Assembly (NCBI RefSeq): GCF_003149245.1
Contig: NZ_QGDL01000002.1
Span: forward strand, 310,001 to 374,000
Source of the DNA: Faecalicatena orotica
Lineage (GTDB): Bacteria; Bacillota; Clostridia; Lachnospirales; Lachnospiraceae
DNA length: 64,000 nt
Direction: 5' to 3'
Within the stretch, counting starts at the first letter, position 1. Every line of letters starts with the position of its first letter. A program made the position numbers and the translations under genes. Shown here piece after piece: positions 44,117 to 53,500 of this stretch. Below the pieces are notes generated by a model. The model saw only the letters and a list, made by a program, of their open reading frames with translations. It had not been told where the DNA came from and ran no database searches.

Positions 44117-44785
44117 ATGGATTATCAGTTTATTGCGGATACAGAATTATTTAAGGGATGCACAAAGCAGGAGGCAGAAGAGATGCTGGGGTGCCTGGGG
44201 GCGCAGGAAAAATCTTTTCCGAAGGAGTACACCATCTTTCATGCGGGGCAGGCCATACACAAAATGGGACTGCTGCTGTCAGGCGGGATTCACATTGTGA
44301 GGACAGATGTGTGGGGGAACCAGAACATTATCGGGAATATAATGCCGGGGGAGGTGTTTGCGGAGACTTATGCCTGTATATCTGAAGAGCCGATGTTCGC
44401 GGATGTGATTGCGGTCAGGCCATCGGAAGTCCTGTTTCTGGATGTATGGAAGGTTATGAGCACATGTGCTTCCTCGTGCAGCCACCATCAGCGTCTGATT
44501 AGGAATCTGGTGACGATCATGGCGTCGAAGAACCTGAATCTGACGCAGAAGATCAATCATATTACACCGAAAACGATCAGGGAGAGGCTTTTGTCCTATT
44601 TGTCACAGGAGGCCCTGCGCCAGGGAGGACAAAGTGTGGTGATACCATTCAACCGGCAGCAGCTGGCCGACTATCTGTCAGTGGAACGAAGCGCCTTGTC
44701 GGCGGAACTGTCCAGAATGCAGAAGGATGGGCTGCTGACGTATAAGAAAAATCAGTTTAGGCTGGAAACCCGGTCCGAAGAGTAA
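44117..44785 (+). CDS. Crp/Fnr-family transcriptional regulator
   Basis: 222 residues. Cyclic-nucleotide-type beta barrel (about 15-120; IFHAGQAIHKMGLLLSGGIH, VFAETYAC) and C-terminal HTH (RQQLADYLSVERSALSAELS near 178). No N-terminal Cys cluster, so not a classical Fe-S Fnr. ATG at 44117 follows AGGTGA; GTG at 44108 is less likely. Probably controls the divergent ferredoxin gene through the palindrome at 44071 (inference). Confidence 0.9.
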   Translation: MDYQFIADTELFKGCTKQEAEEMLGCLGAQEKSFPKEYTIFHAGQAIHKMGLLLSGGIHIVRTDVWGNQNIIGNIMPGEVFAETYACISEEPMFADVIAVRPSEVLFLDVWKVMSTCASSCSHHQRLIRNLVTIMASKNLNLTQKINHITPKTIRERLLSYLSQEALRQGGQSVVIPFNRQQLADYLSVERSALSAELSRMQKDGLLTYKKNQFRLETRSEE

Positions 44786-44885
44786 CGCTTCTTGTACAAC
44801 ACGTGAAAACAGGCTATAATATAAAACAGAGTGTGCTTTTTTCAAAAAGCACGAAAAAAGTATGATGTAAAAACAGGAGGCAGGT

Positions 44886-45686
44886 ATGGATTTAAAATCA
44901 ATAGGCCTTACCGGTATCGGCAATGCCAGACAGCTCGGCGGCTATACCGGGGCGGATTCAAGGCGCATTAAAAAGGACGTACTGCTGCGCACGGGAAAAT
45001 TGGCGGATGCTAAAGAAGGGGATCTGGACCGTCTGAAGAATGTATATCACCTGACGGAAGTGGTAGATTTCAGGACAACATTTGAGAGAGAGGCGGCGCC
45101 TGACCCTGAGATTGAGGGTGTGTGCAGCTACCACTTTGGTATTCTTGACGAATCAGCGAAAGAGAATCAGGGAATGGCGGCGGCTGCGGCAGGAGGTGCG
45201 TTTCCGCTGGAAAAGGTGATGGGGTTCATTACGAGCGGTGCGATGGAGAATATGTATGTAGATATTGCACTAAGCCCGGTATCACAGAAAGGATATTCTA
45301 ACTTTTTTGAGGTCCTTCTCAATCATGGGGAGGGAGCCATTCTGTGGCATTGTACAGCAGGAAAAGACAGGGCGGGATTTGGTTCTGTATTGATTTTGTC
45401 TGCATTGGGCGTAGACAGGGAAACAATTCTGGAAGACTACATACTTACGAACCAGTATTACCGCGAAAACATTGAGCAGTTAGAACAGTTTATCCGAAGC
45501 AAAGGGCTCCCAGAAGAGGCCGTAAAAGCGGCGAAGTCAATGGCCGGGGCAGAACAGGCATATCTGGAAAAAGCACTGGATACGATTGATAAAAACTACG
45601 GGTCGATGGATGCTTATCTGGAAAACCAGCTTGGGCTTTCTGTTGATAATAAACAAAAACTCCGGGATAAATATCTCGAAAAATGA
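44886..45686 (+). CDS. Tyrosine-protein phosphatase
   Basis: 266 residues. Catalytic P-loop HCTAGKDRAGFG (Cys-x5-Arg) near residue 157 and an N-terminal family start NARQLGGYTGADSRRIKKDV, RTGKL, with DFRTTFEREAAPDP near 60. This is the lipid/atypical tyrosine phosphatase group (Y_phosphatase3). Acts on phosphotyrosine or phosphoinositides in relatives. AGGAGG upstream. Confidence 0.92.
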   Translation: MDLKSIGLTGIGNARQLGGYTGADSRRIKKDVLLRTGKLADAKEGDLDRLKNVYHLTEVVDFRTTFEREAAPDPEIEGVCSYHFGILDESAKENQGMAAAAAGGAFPLEKVMGFITSGAMENMYVDIALSPVSQKGYSNFFEVLLNHGEGAILWHCTAGKDRAGFGSVLILSALGVDRETILEDYILTNQYYRENIEQLEQFIRSKGLPEEAVKAAKSMAGAEQAYLEKALDTIDKNYGSMDAYLENQLGLSVDNKQKLRDKYLEK

Positions 45687-45803
45687 CAGACTGTTACTTT
45701 ACGTCTGGAAGTTTAATGTGGTACACTGTATGCTGTCACGGGCTGTTACTGTGCAGACCCGTACTGTACTGATGAAAATTTGTTTTGAGAAGGAGAATAA
45801 AAC

Positions 45804-47213
45804 ATGGGTGGTTTTTTTGGTGTGGCGTCTAAGACTAACTGTACATTAGAGCTTTTCTACGGCGTGGACTACCATTCTCATCTGGGAACCAGAAGAGGTG
45901 GAATGGCAACATTTGGAGAAGACGGATTTCAAAGAGCGATTCACAATATTGAGAACTCACCGTTCCGTACCAAGTTTGATAAAGATGTGGAAGAATTAAG
46001 TGGAAATTTAGGGATCGGCTGTATTTCCGATTATGAGCCGCAGCCGCTTTTAATCCAGTCACATCTTGGAAGTTTTGCAATTACAACGGTCGGTAAGATT
46101 AACAATATGGATGAACTGCTGGATAAGGTATATGAGAACGGACACACTCATTTCCAGGAGATGAGCGGCGGCCAGATTAACGCTACGGAACTGATTGCAT
46201 CCCTGATCTGTAAAGCTGACACGATTACCGCCGGAATACAATATGTACAGAAGATTGTAGACGGGTCGATGACTCTGCTTCTGATGACGCCGGAAGGACT
46301 ATATGCGGCCAGAGACAGGTATGGCAGAACTCCGCTTGTAGTTGGCAAAAAAGAGGACGCATACTGTGTTTCCTTCGAAAATTTCGCATACATTAATCTT
46401 GGATACAGTGATTATAAAGAACTGGGACCTTCTGAGATCGTATTTATCACACCGGACGGTGTTGAGACGGTAAGCCCTCCGGGAGAAGAGATGAAAATGT
46501 GTTCTTTCCTATGGGTATATTATGGTTATCCCACGTCTTCTTACGAAGGGGTCAATGTAGAGGAGATGCGCTACAAATGTGGAAGTATGCTTGCAAAGCG
46601 TGATGCCGGCAGTGTAACACCCGATGTTGTTGCCGGGGTGCCTGATTCCGGAATCGCCCATGCGATTGGTTATGCCAATGAATCAGGGATCCCCTATGCC
46701 CGCCCGTTTATTAAATATACACCAACCTGGCCCCGTTCTTTCATGCCGACCAACCAGAGCCAGAGAAATCTGATTGCAAAGATGAAGCTGATCCCGGTTC
46801 AGGCACTGATTGAAAATAAAAAACTGCTTCTCATTGATGACTCTATCGTAAGAGGGACACAGTTAAGGGAGACGACGGAATTTCTTTACCAGAGCGGTGC
46901 AAAAGAAGTACATGTGCGTCCGGCATGCCCGCCGTTATTGTTTGGATGTAAATATTTGAATTTCTCCCGCTCTAAATCAGAACTGGACCTGATTACCAGA
47001 AGAATCATTGAAGAGCGTGAGGAGGAAGTAACACCTGAAATCCTGGCCGAGTATGCAGACCCATGCTGCAAGCGCTATGAGGAAATGGTGGAAGAAGTTC
47101 GCAGACGCCAGAATTTCACGAGCCTGCGCTATCACAGGCTGGATGACCTGGTGGAATCTATCGGGCTTCCGGCATGCAAGCTCTGTACGTACTGCTTTGA
47201 CGGAAAAGAATAG
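45804..47213 (+). CDS. PurF-like amidophosphoribosyltransferase with the catalytic Cys replaced by Gly
   Basis: 469 residues. The phosphoribosyltransferase half keeps the PRPP loop LLIDDSIVRGTQLRE (D345-D346), with Gln where canonical enzymes have Thr. Cys residues near the end (CKLCTYCFDGKE, DPCCKRYEE) recall the Fe-S ligands of B. subtilis-type PurF. The N-terminal Ntn glutaminase starts MGGFFGVASK instead of MCG..GI: the nucleophile is Gly, and the expected QHRGQES region reads HSHLGTRRGGM. No upstream start supplies a Cys. It is probably ammonia-dependent or of new function, and a canonical purF may be elsewhere. AAGGAG precedes ATG. Confidence 0.85.
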   Translation: MGGFFGVASKTNCTLELFYGVDYHSHLGTRRGGMATFGEDGFQRAIHNIENSPFRTKFDKDVEELSGNLGIGCISDYEPQPLLIQSHLGSFAITTVGKINNMDELLDKVYENGHTHFQEMSGGQINATELIASLICKADTITAGIQYVQKIVDGSMTLLLMTPEGLYAARDRYGRTPLVVGKKEDAYCVSFENFAYINLGYSDYKELGPSEIVFITPDGVETVSPPGEEMKMCSFLWVYYGYPTSSYEGVNVEEMRYKCGSMLAKRDAGSVTPDVVAGVPDSGIAHAIGYANESGIPYARPFIKYTPTWPRSFMPTNQSQRNLIAKMKLIPVQALIENKKLLLIDDSIVRGTQLRETTEFLYQSGAKEVHVRPACPPLLFGCKYLNFSRSKSELDLITRRIIEEREEEVTPEILAEYADPCCKRYEEMVEEVRRRQNFTSLRYHRLDDLVESIGLPACKLCTYCFDGKE

Positions 47214-47238
47214 GACCTGATTAAAATGGATATAAGAA

Positions 47239-47275
47239 AACTCCCGGCAGAACAGGCTCTGCGGGGAGTTTTTTG
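47239..47275 (+). terminator. Intrinsic terminator
   Basis: AACTCCC...GGGAGTT with inner GCAGA/TCTGC stem, followed by TTTTTT. Confidence 0.9.
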
Positions 47276-47292
47276 CGGGAAAGGAACACGGA

Positions 47293-47610
47293 CTATGCTT
47301 CTACAAATCCGCTGATATCACCATATGTGTAGTAAGCCTTCCCCTCTTCAGGTTTCAGATATACACAAAGCTTCCCGGCAGCCGAAAGCTCGGTTCCTTC
47401 AGCTTTGCATTTTTCCCTGATCTTGTCTATAATCTCCCTCTCCAGATATTCCTGATTCTGATATTGGATGAAGAAGTCTGTCTGCATGCAGGCCTTCGGA
47501 TTGACGGATGGTGCCGGTTCAGATACTGGTGCGGCAAGTGTTGCGCCTGCATTGCCTGAGGTTACGTCACTTTGTCTCTTCAGTTTTTTCTTATCGATTC
47601 TTTTGCTCAT
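47293..47610 (-). CDS. Small protein of the DUF6465 type
   Basis: 105 residues. Basic N-terminus (MSKRIDKKKLKRQ), Ala/Pro-rich linker, then a compact domain with DFFIQYQNQEYLEREIIDKI and KLCVYLKPEEGKAYYTYGDI. I recall this pattern as DUF6465, common in Lachnospiraceae; function unknown. Reads toward the PurF-like gene and ends beside its terminator. Confidence 0.75.
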   Translation of the reverse strand: MSKRIDKKKLKRQSDVTSGNAGATLAAPVSEPAPSVNPKACMQTDFFIQYQNQEYLEREIIDKIREKCKAEGTELSAAGKLCVYLKPEEGKAYYTYGDISGFVEA

Positions 47611-47848
47611 CTTTCACTACTCCCTTTTCTATTATGTCTTATGGAATTATATTACTTTTATCAGGATAAGTCAAAGAAGCATTTGTCAAATTTCCATGAA
47701 TCTGTATAGGAAATCGTGAAAAAATATAGTATAATAAAAAGAATATCAGAGCATAGCAGTATACGTCTGGAAGATGGCAGCTCTTTTACATGCTGAATAA
47801 TTAATATGAGATGCCTTATGTTTTATGCAGGCGCGGAAGGATAAACAG

Positions 47849-49999
47849 GTGAATGATATGGTTGAAAAAGAAAAGATATATCCTCTGATTGTGGATGAAA
47901 GTGAAAATATAGCCTATATCTCTGATCCGGAAACATATGAAGTGATTTATCTGAATCAGGCTATGCGGGAAACTCTTGACCTGGCTTTGGGGGAAGATTA
48001 TAAGGGCAGATATTGTTATGATCTCTTTCAGAACCGGAAAACCCCGTGCCCCTTTTGTACGAATGACCGCATAACAAAAGAGCGTTTTTATACATGGAAA
48101 CATTATAATGAAAAACTGGGGAAATATTTTAAATTGCGTGATAAGCTTGTTGAGATCGACGGGAAGGATTACAGGCTGGAGATCTGCGTGGATATCACGG
48201 ATAGTGAGGTACACAATAAAGATCTGGAGCGGCAGCTTTCTGCCGAGGAGACAGTTGTACAGTGTATTCATGCGCTTTCCGGGAATGAAGACATGGATGT
48301 GGCGATCCATAGTCTTCTGGAGATTATCGGGGGCTTTTACAGGGCAGAGCATGCATTTATCTATGAATGTAATTATTCTGAAAACACGGTGTCTAATACC
48401 TATGAATGGCACAGGAAAGATCTGATGTCCAGAAAGGAGAAACTTCAGGATATACCGATGGAGTATGTGGCCCAGTGGAAAGAGCATTTTGAGGAGGAAG
48501 AGGCGGTTTGTTTCCCAAAATACTGTGAAGAAGGGGAGGCCAGGCTGCCAGAGATACTTCAGGGGCTGGGCGTTAGGAGGCATATGGCGGCGCCGATCTG
48601 GGAGGAGACTTCTGAAAAGTATGGGGGTGAAAAGAAGATTGCCGGATTTATCGGTGTGGATAACCCGACGAAGGATATAGAACAGGTCAGCCTGCTTCAT
48701 TCGGTTGCATTCTTTGTGAGTAATGATATTTACAAACGCCGGATGATTTATAAACTGAAGGATTTAAGCCATGTCGATGCGCTGACAGGATTGGGAAACC
48801 GGAATAGTTATCTGGAGAAAATCGAGGACCTGAAAGCTGCACACTTAAAGTCACTGGGCGTAGTATTCGTGGATATTAATGGTTTGAAGTATGCAAATGA
48901 CCATTTTGGCCATCCATATGGAGATGAAATGATCCGGAGCGTGGCACAGGGGATACGGCGGTATTTCCCGGAATATTCCTACCGGATCGGTGGGGATGAG
49001 TTTATTGCATTGTATATAGACGGGACGAAGGAAGAATTTGAGGAGCGTCTGGACGGCCTGAGAGATTATGCGGAGGATGAATGTATCTGCGATTTCTCTA
49101 TGGGGGTTAATTTTGGCAGGGGAAACGTCAATATTGAGGAACAGATTGGTTACAGCGACAGCATGATGTATGTGGAAAAGCAGGTCTATTATGGATCCGT
49201 ACTGGATGGCAGGCGCCTGCAGCATAAAGCACTTGCCAGAAAACTGGTCCGTGACATCGAGGCAGGACGGTTTGAAATCTACCTCCAGCCGAAGATCAAT
49301 CTGGAAACGGGCGCGATGGTCGGTGCAGAAGCACTGATGCGGCGTGAGGGCGAAGACGGAGAAATCCTTCTTCCGGATAAGTTTATTTCACTTTACGAAA
49401 CGGAGGGCGTGATCCAGTATCTGGACTGCTATGCCTTCGAAGAAGTGTGTAAGCTGCTTCAGGAATGGATAAAAAGCGGGGGCACCCCGGTTCCGGTATC
49501 TGTTAATTTCTCACGGCTCAGCCTGATGGGAAGCCGCGTCGTGAACAGGCTTGCCGAGATCAGGGAACGGTATGAAGTACCGCCCGAGCTGCTCGTGATC
49601 GAAGTGACTGAGAGTGTCAGCCAGATGGAGCCAAGAGCCTTAAAGGGGCTGATGGAAGATTTTGAAAAGTACAAGTTTGTTGTATCACTTGATGACTATG
49701 GCTACCAGTATTCAAATCTGGCGATCCTTATTAACATGAATTTCGTGGAACTGAAGCTGGATAAAAGTCTGGTGGATGATCTGAAAAGTAATCCAAAGGC
49801 AAGGATTGTGGTTGAAAATTCGATTGATATGTGCAGGAGACTGAATCAGGTAATATCCACGGCAGAAGGTATTGAAAATGAAGACCAGCTAAATATCCTG
49901 AAAGAATTTCATTGTGATGTAGGGCAGGGGTACTTTTTTTCAGAACCGCTGCCCCGGGAAGTTTTTCTTGAGAAATTCGGGGGACACCACGTATTTTAG
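47849..49999 (+). CDS. PAS-GAF-GGDEF-EAL cyclic-di-GMP turnover protein
   Basis: 716 residues from a GTG with GGAAGGA seven bases upstream; ATG at 47858 is the alternative. PAS-like region about 8-120 with a CPFC pair, GAF about 140-290, GGDEF about 300-455 with RIGGDEF near 380, EAL from about 470 with GAEALMR near 493, EVTES and TAEGIEN. The EAL loop DDFGTGYSS is DDYGYQYSN here, a deviation that may lower phosphodiesterase activity. No membrane helix, so a cytoplasmic sensor. Nearest partner genes are unrelated. Confidence 0.92.
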   Translation: MNDMVEKEKIYPLIVDESENIAYISDPETYEVIYLNQAMRETLDLALGEDYKGRYCYDLFQNRKTPCPFCTNDRITKERFYTWKHYNEKLGKYFKLRDKLVEIDGKDYRLEICVDITDSEVHNKDLERQLSAEETVVQCIHALSGNEDMDVAIHSLLEIIGGFYRAEHAFIYECNYSENTVSNTYEWHRKDLMSRKEKLQDIPMEYVAQWKEHFEEEEAVCFPKYCEEGEARLPEILQGLGVRRHMAAPIWEETSEKYGGEKKIAGFIGVDNPTKDIEQVSLLHSVAFFVSNDIYKRRMIYKLKDLSHVDALTGLGNRNSYLEKIEDLKAAHLKSLGVVFVDINGLKYANDHFGHPYGDEMIRSVAQGIRRYFPEYSYRIGGDEFIALYIDGTKEEFEERLDGLRDYAEDECICDFSMGVNFGRGNVNIEEQIGYSDSMMYVEKQVYYGSVLDGRRLQHKALARKLVRDIEAGRFEIYLQPKINLETGAMVGAEALMRREGEDGEILLPDKFISLYETEGVIQYLDCYAFEEVCKLLQEWIKSGGTPVPVSVNFSRLSLMGSRVVNRLAEIRERYEVPPELLVIEVTESVSQMEPRALKGLMEDFEKYKFVVSLDDYGYQYSNLAILINMNFVELKLDKSLVDDLKSNPKARIVVENSIDMCRRLNQVISTAEGIENEDQLNILKEFHCDVGQGYFFSEPLPREVFLEKFGGHHVF

Positions 50000-50034
50000 A
50001 AAAATACCGGGTGTCCTGCAAAAAAGGGCATGAT

Positions 50035-50271
50035 TCAGACGTTCATCTGCTGAATCATCTTCATAAGCTCAATATCCTCTTCCTTTAATTTAATATTAGA
50101 GCTGTAATGTTTCCCTCCGGGAGATGTTACAGCTATTTCTATAATTGTGCCTTCCACAAGGGCATCCTGTGCAACCGCCTGTACAAACATTGGAAATTTC
50201 GGATGGTTACTGCGGAACTGGTCGATGCTGCTTTTGAACTTCTGGAGCATGGCAATCTGGTTCAGATTCAT
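50035..50271 (-). CDS. Small conserved-looking protein of unknown function
   Basis: 78 residues: MNLNQIAMLQKFKSSIDQFR, HPKFPMFVQAVAQDALVEG, then a beta-rich IIEIAVTSPGGKHYSSNIKL and a helical end. GGAG upstream of ATG. No domain recognised. Converges on the GGDEF gene; a GGACACC/GGTGTCC stem spans that gene's stop (about 49980-50017). Confidence 0.7.
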   Translation of the reverse strand: MNLNQIAMLQKFKSSIDQFRSNHPKFPMFVQAVAQDALVEGTIIEIAVTSPGGKHYSSNIKLKEEDIELMKMIQQMNV

Positions 50272-50448
50272 CTCTTTAACTCCTCTCTATATATTTTTGT
50301 TCAGGCATCTGAACAGTTATTAATATAAAACAATTTTCAGGGATTGGCAAGAGGGAAGGAGCGACACAGTCTGAAAAGGAACCCCCAGTGAAAGGCGCAT
50401 GGAAAAAATAAGAAATACAAAAAAATTAAAAAAATTTTAAATTAGGTA

Positions 50449-50477
50449 TTGCAATATAAAAAAAGGTATGGTATGAT
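50449..50477 (+). promoter_or_regulatory. Promoter of tRNA-Gly
   Basis: TTGCAA (50449-50454), 17-base spacer, TATGAT (50472-50477), 22 bases before the tRNA. Confidence 0.8.
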
Positions 50478-50498
50478 ATCACTCGTGTCAGAGATGAC

Positions 50499-50569
50499 GC
50501 GGGTGTAGTTCAATGGTAGAACACTAGCCTTCCAAGCTAGATACGTGGGTTCGATTCCCATCACCCGCT
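50499..50569 (+). tRNA. tRNA-Gly (anticodon TCC)
   Basis: Full cloverleaf: acceptor GCGGGTG/CACCCGC, anticodon stem CTAGC/GCTAG with loop CTTCCAA, T arm GTGGGTTCGATTCCCAT. CCA is not encoded. A terminator follows. Confidence 0.96.
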
Positions 50570-50577
50570 TATAAAGT

Positions 50578-50606
50578 ACAGTCGGAATAATCCGGCTGTT
50601 TTTTTG
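50578..50606 (+). terminator. Terminator after tRNA-Gly
   Basis: ACAGTCGGA, loop ATAA, TCCGGCTGT, then a T run. Confidence 0.9.
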
Positions 50607-50674
50607 TGCCCTTCTATGATATACTTGCTTTATACAGTTTAAAAGAAAAGAAAGAATATAGAGGAGGACATCAT

Positions 50675-51277
50675 ATGAATCAGGCGGCAATGTTTAAGCT
50701 GACGTACGGCTTATTTGTACTAACGGCAAAAGACGGGGAAAAGGACAACGGATGCATTATCAATACGGCGATGCAGGTGACGGCGGAGCCGAACAGGATC
50801 ATTATTGTAGTTAACAAGCAGAACTATACGCACGACATGATTATGAAGACGAAGGAATTCAATGTTTCAATGATCGATACAGAGGCTGATTTTGAGCTCT
50901 TTAAACATTTCGGTTTCCAGAGCGGGAGAGATGTTGATAAGATGGCAGATTTCGCCTTTTCACGTGCAGCGAACGGGATCACTTATCCGGACAATATGGT
51001 GAACGGATATATTTCAGGAAAAGTGATTTCTGAAACAGATCTGGGAAGCCATACGATGTTCCTTGCGGATGTTACAGATGCGGAAATATTGTCCGACGCC
51101 GAATCGGTAACATATACTTATTACCACAAGAATATCAAGCCGGCTCCGCAGCCGGTGAAGAAAAAGGGGTGGATCTGCAAGATCTGTGGATATGTATATG
51201 AGGGGGAAGAACTTCCGGCCGATTTTATATGTCCAATCTGCAAGCACCCGGCCTCCGATTTTGAGCCAATACAATAG
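50675..51277 (+). CDS. Flavin reductase-rubredoxin fusion (high-molecular-weight rubredoxin)
   Basis: 200 residues. N-terminal FMN-binding flavin-reductase-like domain (about 1-150; KLTYGLFVLTAKDGEKDNGC, NTAMQVTAEPNRIIIVVNKQ) and C-terminal rubredoxin with two Cys pairs, CKICGYVYEGEE and CPICKHPASDFE. Such fusions pass electrons from NAD(P)H to flavodiiron proteins for oxygen or NO reduction in anaerobes. Start at 50675 follows GAGGAGG. Confidence 0.92.
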   Translation: MNQAAMFKLTYGLFVLTAKDGEKDNGCIINTAMQVTAEPNRIIIVVNKQNYTHDMIMKTKEFNVSMIDTEADFELFKHFGFQSGRDVDKMADFAFSRAANGITYPDNMVNGYISGKVISETDLGSHTMFLADVTDAEILSDAESVTYTYYHKNIKPAPQPVKKKGWICKICGYVYEGEELPADFICPICKHPASDFEPIQ

Positions 51278-51517
51278 GAATAAAAGGTAATAGCCGCCCG
51301 GCCCTTAAATCTTACAATTTACAGGCAGAGCGGCTATCAGTATCTAGATAAAAAATTTCTTGAAATGTGTGTTGTGTCCTTTGGCCTTTTCAAGTATAAT
51401 TATTTTATGTTTCAAAATCCGGCGTGATTCGACAAGGTGTGCCGGAATTCCATTTTGTCCAAATTGCGGACAGATATGGAAACAGAAAGTATAGTACAGC
51501 AAGAAAAGAGGAGTAAC

Positions 51518-52147
51518 ATGAATTGGACAGATAATGTAGTAATGCGGGCTTTGGGCAGACTTTGTGATTTTATGCTGCTGAATATTCTCTGGGTCGTATG
51601 TTCTATCCCGCTTGTGACGATAGGGGCATCGACCACGGCTCTTTATACAGTGATGCTGAAGGTCGTAAAGAATGAAGAAGGCTATATTGTAAAAGGGTTT
51701 CTGGGGGCTTTTAAAGAGAACTTTAAAAAGAGTACGCTTATCTGGCTGATTCTGGCCGTACTCGGTATCATAATCGGAATTGATTCCAGAGTGGCTGCAG
51801 GAATGTCGTCTACGATGAGGACCGTGTTCCAGAGTATTTTTATTATATTCAGCATTGTATGGCTCTGCGTAGTAATCTATGTGTTCCCGCTGACTGCCCG
51901 TTACGAGAACTCGATTCGGAATACATTTAAGAACGCCCTGATACTGTCAGTGGCAAAACTGCCTTATACACTGCTTATGCTCGTGATAACGGCGGGGCCT
52001 GTGATTCTGACATTTCTGAATACAAGTACCCTGATGATAGGGATTGCGCTTTGGATCGTGATAGGGGTGTCACTGGTCACATGGCTGAATTCTTATCTTA
52101 TGCGCAAGGTCTTTGAGATCTTCCATAAGGATGAAGAAGAAAATTAA
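51518..52147 (+). CDS. YesL/DUF624-family membrane protein
   Basis: 209 residues with about five membrane helices. The opening (RALGRLCDFMLLNILWVVCS) and TIGASTTALYTVMLKVVKNE are the YesL signature. Often near sugar ABC transporters but function is unknown. ATG follows GAGGAG; earlier in-frame starts do not. Followed 18 bases later by a YcxB-like gene. Confidence 0.88.
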   Translation: MNWTDNVVMRALGRLCDFMLLNILWVVCSIPLVTIGASTTALYTVMLKVVKNEEGYIVKGFLGAFKENFKKSTLIWLILAVLGIIIGIDSRVAAGMSSTMRTVFQSIFIIFSIVWLCVVIYVFPLTARYENSIRNTFKNALILSVAKLPYTLLMLVITAGPVILTFLNTSTLMIGIALWIVIGVSLVTWLNSYLMRKVFEIFHKDEEEN

Positions 52148-52165
52148 AAGAGAGGTTATTTTATC

Positions 52166-52675
52166 ATGGGGAACAGAGAAAAGAAATTTAAGATGCAGAT
52201 GACGAAAGATTCACTGTATGATTTTATGCTGCACCACTCCTATTCGGGATTAACCGGAATTTTTTCCATAGTTTTTTCCATTGCATTTTTGATAGCGGGG
52301 GTGGTGATGTATGCGGTTGGGAGAATCAGTATAAGCTGGATGATTGCACTGATCGTAATTGCCGCTGCAATGGCTTTTTCCACGCCGTTTCAGCTGAGGA
52401 CCGATGCAGCAAGGCAGATGCGGAATAATCAGATTTACCGCGAGCCCGTTACATTTTCTGTTTCAGACCGGGGGATTGCTGTGATACAGAACAAGAATAA
52501 GAAGTTCTTTACATGGAAAGAGATCAGGAAGGTACGGATTACGAAAAAGGCAGCCGGTTTTTATTATGAGAGGCAGTATGCCCTTGTTATGACAAGAAAG
52601 GCGTTTGACGAGCAGGGCGTTTTGGAGATTGTACAGGCCAACATGCCGGAAAAGGATATTAAGATATTAAAATAA
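52166..52675 (+). CDS. YcxB-like membrane protein
   Basis: 169 residues. Two membrane helices near 35-75 (IFSIVFSIAFLIAGVVMYAV; WMIALIVIAAAMAFS), then a PH-like C-terminal domain (VTFSVSDRGIAVIQNKNKKF, FTWKEIRKVRITKKA). Function unknown. Probably in one transcript with the YesL gene. Confidence 0.85.
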   Translation: MGNREKKFKMQMTKDSLYDFMLHHSYSGLTGIFSIVFSIAFLIAGVVMYAVGRISISWMIALIVIAAAMAFSTPFQLRTDAARQMRNNQIYREPVTFSVSDRGIAVIQNKNKKFFTWKEIRKVRITKKAAGFYYERQYALVMTRKAFDEQGVLEIVQANMPEKDIKILK

Positions 52676-52707
52676 AGCAGGGATAAAGAACAAAAGGAGC
52701 CGCAGGG

Positions 52708-53289
52708 ATGAATATTTTAGAGGAAAGAATTTTAAAAGACGGGATTGTGAAAGAAGGAAATGTACTGAAAGTCGACAGTTTCCTGAACCACCAGATGGAC
52801 ATCGATTTGTTTGACGAGATGGGGAAAGAGTTCAAGAGGCGTTTTGCGGATAAACCGATCAATAAAATTTTAACAATCGAGGCTTCGGGTATTGGCATCG
52901 CATGTGTCGTGGCACAGCATTTCCATGTTCCGGTTGTGTTTGCCAAGAAGGCAAAGAGCATCAATCTGGAAGGTGAGATGTATGTGGCCGAGGTGGAATC
53001 TTTTACTCATAAATGTAAGAACAATGTGATTGTGGCTCAGAAGTTCCTGTCACCGGATGACCATGTGCTGATTATCGATGACTTTCTTGCAAACGGGTGT
53101 GCATTGCAGGGACTGATCCAGATCGTACAGTCAGCCGGCGCCACGGTGGAAGGAATCGGGATCGCAGTGGAAAAGGGGTTCCAGACAGGCGGGCGCAGTA
53201 TCCGTAATCTGGGATTCCAGCTGGAATCTCTGGCGATTGTGGAGAGTATGGACGCGAAGACAGGGAAGATTGTTTTCAGTGAACAGTAA
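52708..53289 (+). CDS. xpt: Xanthine phosphoribosyltransferase
   Basis: 193 residues, standard length. PRPP motif [18 protein letters not shown] near 115 and the start [22 protein letters not shown], both diagnostic. Salvages xanthine to XMP, the substrate of GuaA. No purine riboswitch is seen in the 32-base gap upstream. AGGAG precedes ATG. Confidence 0.95.
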   Translation: MNILEERILKDGIVKEGNVLKVDSFLNHQMDIDLFDEMGKEFKRRFADKPINKILTIEASGIGIACVVAQHFHVPVVFAKKAKSINLEGEMYVAEVESFTHKCKNNVIVAQKFLSPDDHVLIIDDFLANGCALQGLIQIVQSAGATVEGIGIAVEKGFQTGGRSIRNLGFQLESLAIVESMDAKTGKIVFSEQ

Positions 53290-53326
53290 TATACAGAATC
53301 AGACAAGCACGAAGGGAGAAGTCATT

Positions 53327-53500
53327 ATGGCCAGTAAAAATCAGGAACTTATTCATATGCTTAAGGATGTAAAGAAATCTCTTGTTTCAAAGGACCTCCG
53401 CGGGGAAGAGCTGGAAGAAATGGAAACTGCAGTGGGTAAATTGGAAGCGGTTGTCACTTATATTAATGATTGTACAGGCAGAGGGATTTATTTTGAGTAA
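53327..53500 (+). CDS. Small helical protein
   Basis: 57 residues, MASKNQELIHMLKDVKKSLV onward, wholly amphipathic helix then INDCTGRGIYFE. AAGGGAG upstream. Overlaps the start of the HAD gene by eight bases. Not recognised. Confidence 0.65.
   Translation: MASKNQELIHMLKDVKKSLVSKDLRGEELEEMETAVGKLEAVVTYINDCTGRGIYFE

Noticed and set aside
49980-50018. Terminator for the GGDEF-EAL gene.
   Set aside because: A GGACACC/GGTGTCC stem exists over the stop codon but there is no T run on either strand.
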